A stretch of 6,801 bases of DNA, from contig JAFRMM010000115.1 of the NCBI GenBank assembly GCA_017430675.1, positions 1 to 6,801 on the forward strand, written 5' to 3'. This DNA is from Prevotella sp. Its GTDB lineage: Bacteria; Bacteroidota; Bacteroidia; Bacteroidales; Bacteroidaceae. Below, in pieces: positions 5,029-6,801 of this stretch (position 1 is the stretch's first letter; every line of letters starts with the position of its first letter). Position numbers and translations under genes: made by a program. The notes under the pieces were generated by a model. The model had not been told where the DNA came from. It saw only the letters and a list, made by a program, of their open reading frames with translations, and did not search any database.

Positions 5029-6537
5029 TTACTCTGGGAGGATAGGCTCACCCATGGCGGAAGCCTCAGCATCCTTCTCATCGAGTTTGAAGAGCATGAA
5101 CTGGGGAGACTCTGCTGTACAGGGCGTCCACCCGAGACCCTCAGCACCTTCAGCACCGTTGGGATCGCTGTACTTGGCGAAGTTCGTCCAGGCCGTGAGC
5201 ATCTTCTCTGCGAGATCCCAGTCACCCTGGGTCCAGGGGCGCCAGCAGTGCTCGAGGCTCTTAAAGACGAACCAGAGGTCGCTGCTGTGGAAGGCTCCCT
5301 TCAGGCGCTCCGTCACCTCAGGATGCTTGCCGTCGTCGGGCAGCGGACGGGCAAACTCGTAGGCCCAGGCCTTGCCACCCTTCTCGGCACGAACCTTACA
5401 GAACTCGGCGATGCCTGGTCCCATGGCACCCAGATCGTTCATGGTGTAACCGATCATATAGGGCACATCGGCGATGGAACCCTCGCGGGCAGCCTCGTCA
5501 AAACTCTTCAGAGAGACATAGCCGTCGATGATGGGGCGCTCCATGACATAGAGGTCGCTCTTGTTCACCATATTATATATATTACACATGGGATAGAGGA
5601 TCTCCGTGGAGGCTGCACGCAACTTCTGCAGATCTGTCAGACCAGCCCAGTCCATCACCTTCTTGGTCTCTGCCTCAGCCTCCTTCAGCGTGGGGTTATA
5701 AGTAAAGAACTTAGCCATCGGCGTAGCGGGTTTGGCAGCCTCACCATCCTTCGGAGGAACATTCAGTCCCCCACCGCTCATGATGACCGCCTTGTGGAAC
5801 AGGCCACGGGCCAGGGGACTCTCGCAGATGGTGCGGACGCTACCGGCTCCGGCGCTCTGTCCGAAGATGGTCACATTGTCAGGATCGCCACCAAACTGGG
5901 CGATGTTCTCCTTGATCCACTTCAACGACTGTATCTGGTCCAGGATGCCATAGTTGCCAGAGACACCGTGGGGACTCTCTACAGAGAGTTCGCCGTAAGG
6001 CATGAAGCCGAAGATGCCCAGACGATAGTTGATGGTGACGAGCACCACATCCTTCAGGGCCCACTCCTTACCGTCGAACTCGGGCTCCGTGCCCCAGCCC
6101 TCACGATAGCCACCACCATGGATCCAGAGGGCCACGGGCAGTTTCTTGTCAGCCTGTCCTGCTGCCTTGGTGAACACATTCAGATAGAGACAGTCCTCAC
6201 TATAGGGAGCCTCGTCGCCATAGCCCCACTCCGTGGCATAGCCACCAGGATAGTGCACGGCCTGATAACCGGGATGGCCGTACTTGGTGCAGTCCTTCAC
6301 ACCTTCCCAAGCCACCACGGGCTGCGGCTCCTTCCAGCGCAGGTCACCGATGGGTGCTGCAGCGTAGGGGATGCCCTTATAGGCACAATAGGTACCCACA
6401 TCCTGGATATGATAACCCACACCCAGGATCTGTCCGCCCTCGACGGTCAGGACGGGACAATCCTCACTCTGCTCCTGAGATGTCGTACATCCCAGGAATG
6501 CCATGACTGGCAACAATAATACGAATAGTTTCTTCAT
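5029..6537 (-). CDS. Exported type B carboxylesterase (alpha/beta hydrolase), probable lipoprotein
   Basis: A 502-aa protein from the ATG at 6537. The frame extends upstream to an ATG at 6588, but that lies before the -7 box, whereas 6537 gives a clean leader, MKKLFVLLLPVMAFLGC. Cys17 makes it a likely lipoprotein, though FLGC is not a textbook lipobox. Family landmarks are EDCLYLNVF (114-122), oxyanion-hole HGGG (140-143), FGGDPDNVTIFGQSAG (215-230) with nucleophile Ser228, and GAFHSSDLWFVF (414-425) with catalytic His417. The usual catalytic Glu of the DEG motif aligns with Asp368 in GYTMNDLG (363-370). About 500 residues is normal for the family. It should hydrolyse carboxylic esters in the periplasm or at the cell surface; the natural substrate (acylated sugar, feruloyl ester, xenobiotic) cannot be told. 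It is monocistronic within the window, with no glycan-utilisation genes beside it. Confidence 0.93.
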   Translation of the reverse strand: MKKLFVLLLPVMAFLGCTTSQEQSEDCPVLTVEGGQILGVGYHIQDVGTYCAYKGIPYAAAPIGDLRWKEPQPVVAWEGVKDCTKYGHPGYQAVHYPGGYATEWGYGDEAPYSEDCLYLNVFTKAAGQADKKLPVALWIHGGGYREGWGTEPEFDGKEWALKDVVLVTINYRLGIFGFMPYGELSVESPHGVSGNYGILDQIQSLKWIKENIAQFGGDPDNVTIFGQSAGAGSVRTICESPLARGLFHKAVIMSGGGLNVPPKDGEAAKPATPMAKFFTYNPTLKEAEAETKKVMDWAGLTDLQKLRAASTEILYPMCNIYNMVNKSDLYVMERPIIDGYVSLKSFDEAAREGSIADVPYMIGYTMNDLGAMGPGIAEFCKVRAEKGGKAWAYEFARPLPDDGKHPEVTERLKGAFHSSDLWFVFKSLEHCWRPWTQGDWDLAEKMLTAWTNFAKYSDPNGAEGAEGLGWTPCTAESPQFMLFKLDEKDAEASAMGEPILPE

Positions 6538-6567
6538 ATAGGTTTTGATTTTAAATGATTTCGGGGG

Positions 6568-6575
6568 CAAAGATA
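6568..6575 (-). promoter_or_regulatory. -7 promoter element of the carboxylesterase gene
   Basis: TATCTTTG on the minus strand is an exact TAnnTTTG match within the longer TTCGTATCTTTGC (6567-6579), also found before the gene at 4336. No good TTTG lies 19-21 bp upstream; a TTTG at 6588-6591 is only 12 bp away. Start near 6561, leader about 25 nt. Confidence 0.65.
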
Positions 6576-6728
6576 CGAAAAGAATCACAAAGGCGGTATA
6601 TCGGGTGTAACAAATACTTTAGAAAATCTAACAACCATTTCTGCCATTTAGAATTATTTTGTAATTTTGGAAGAAAAAGCAATCTTTCTTTATTTAAAGG
6701 CAGTTCGAGGGATTGAGAAAAAACAGGG

Positions 6729-6800
6729 TTACGAATAAGAGACCGTTCTCAATTCCACGTTCTGCATCAAATTGCTTTCAAAGAACTCCCGACTTTGAGC
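6729..6800 (-). CDS. Possible C-terminal tail of a gene entering from the right edge
   Basis: Reading leftwards from the right edge, one minus-strand frame is open for 23 codons to a TAA at 6729-6731 and would end NLMQNVELRTVSYS. The composition looks protein-like and TGTTTTTTC follows soon after the stop, but no hairpin supports termination. With only 23 residues it may be chance, and I cannot assign a family. Confidence 0.22.
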   Translation of the reverse strand, partial: AQSREFFESNLMQNVELRTVSYS

Positions 6801-6801
6801 C

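Noticed and set aside
5248..6519. A 423-codon open frame on the plus strand
   Set aside because: It is fully antisense to the carboxylesterase, whose motifs are unmistakable; the translation has no recognisable domain and no promoter.
6638..6669. Possible plus-strand promoter (TTTC, 20 bp, TAATTTTG)
   Set aside because: The motif is weak, the surroundings are AT-rich, and no start codon (ATG) follows on the plus strand before the right edge.

Overview
The window looks like chromosome from a Bacteroidales bacterium, most likely Prevotellaceae. The genus is inferred from style, not proven. The main evidence is the promoters: four genes or operons are preceded by the Bacteroidetes -7 element TAnnTTTG, three of them in the shared form TTCGTA(C/T)CTTTGC. 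Moderate GC coding sequence, AT-rich gaps and weak Shine-Dalgarno sequences fit the same group.

Layout. (1) 1-639, minus strand: a MacB/LolD-type ABC ATPase whose last residues lie off the left edge, with its own promoter at 680-710. (2) 761-3719, minus strand: a four-gene operon, read from right to left, encoding an ABC ATPase, two related six-helix membrane proteins, and a short YtrA-type GntR regulator that overlaps the preceding gene by 20 bp. Its promoter (3806-3837) directly abuts a perfect 9-bp inverted repeat, AGTGTACTA-N6-TAGTACACT (3781-3804). That is the expected place for autorepression by the regulator at the operon's far end. An eight-copy octamer repeat (TAAnTGTC, 2842-2905) fills nearly the whole gap between the ATPase and the first membrane gene. 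(3) 3840-4295: a gene-free stretch unusually rich in inverted repeats, with a nested hairpin at 3941-3991 and four consecutive palindromes at 4061-4143. (4) 4336-4974, plus strand: a small exported protein of unknown function. (5) 4979-5006: a perfect 12-bp hairpin terminator shared by the two convergent genes. (6) 5029-6537, minus strand: an exported, probably lipid-anchored type B carboxylesterase. (7) 6540-6801: the esterase promoter and upstream DNA, with at most a short gene tail at the right edge.

The best-supported functional unit is the regulator/ABC exporter operon. A repressor without an effector domain, an ATPase and two paralogous permease subunits resemble the YtrA-type envelope-stress or antibiotic-responsive transporters of other bacteria; the substrate cannot be read from the sequence. 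The items most worth a second look are the octamer array inside this operon and the palindrome cluster upstream of it. I see no CRISPR array, rRNA, tRNA or complete mobile element.
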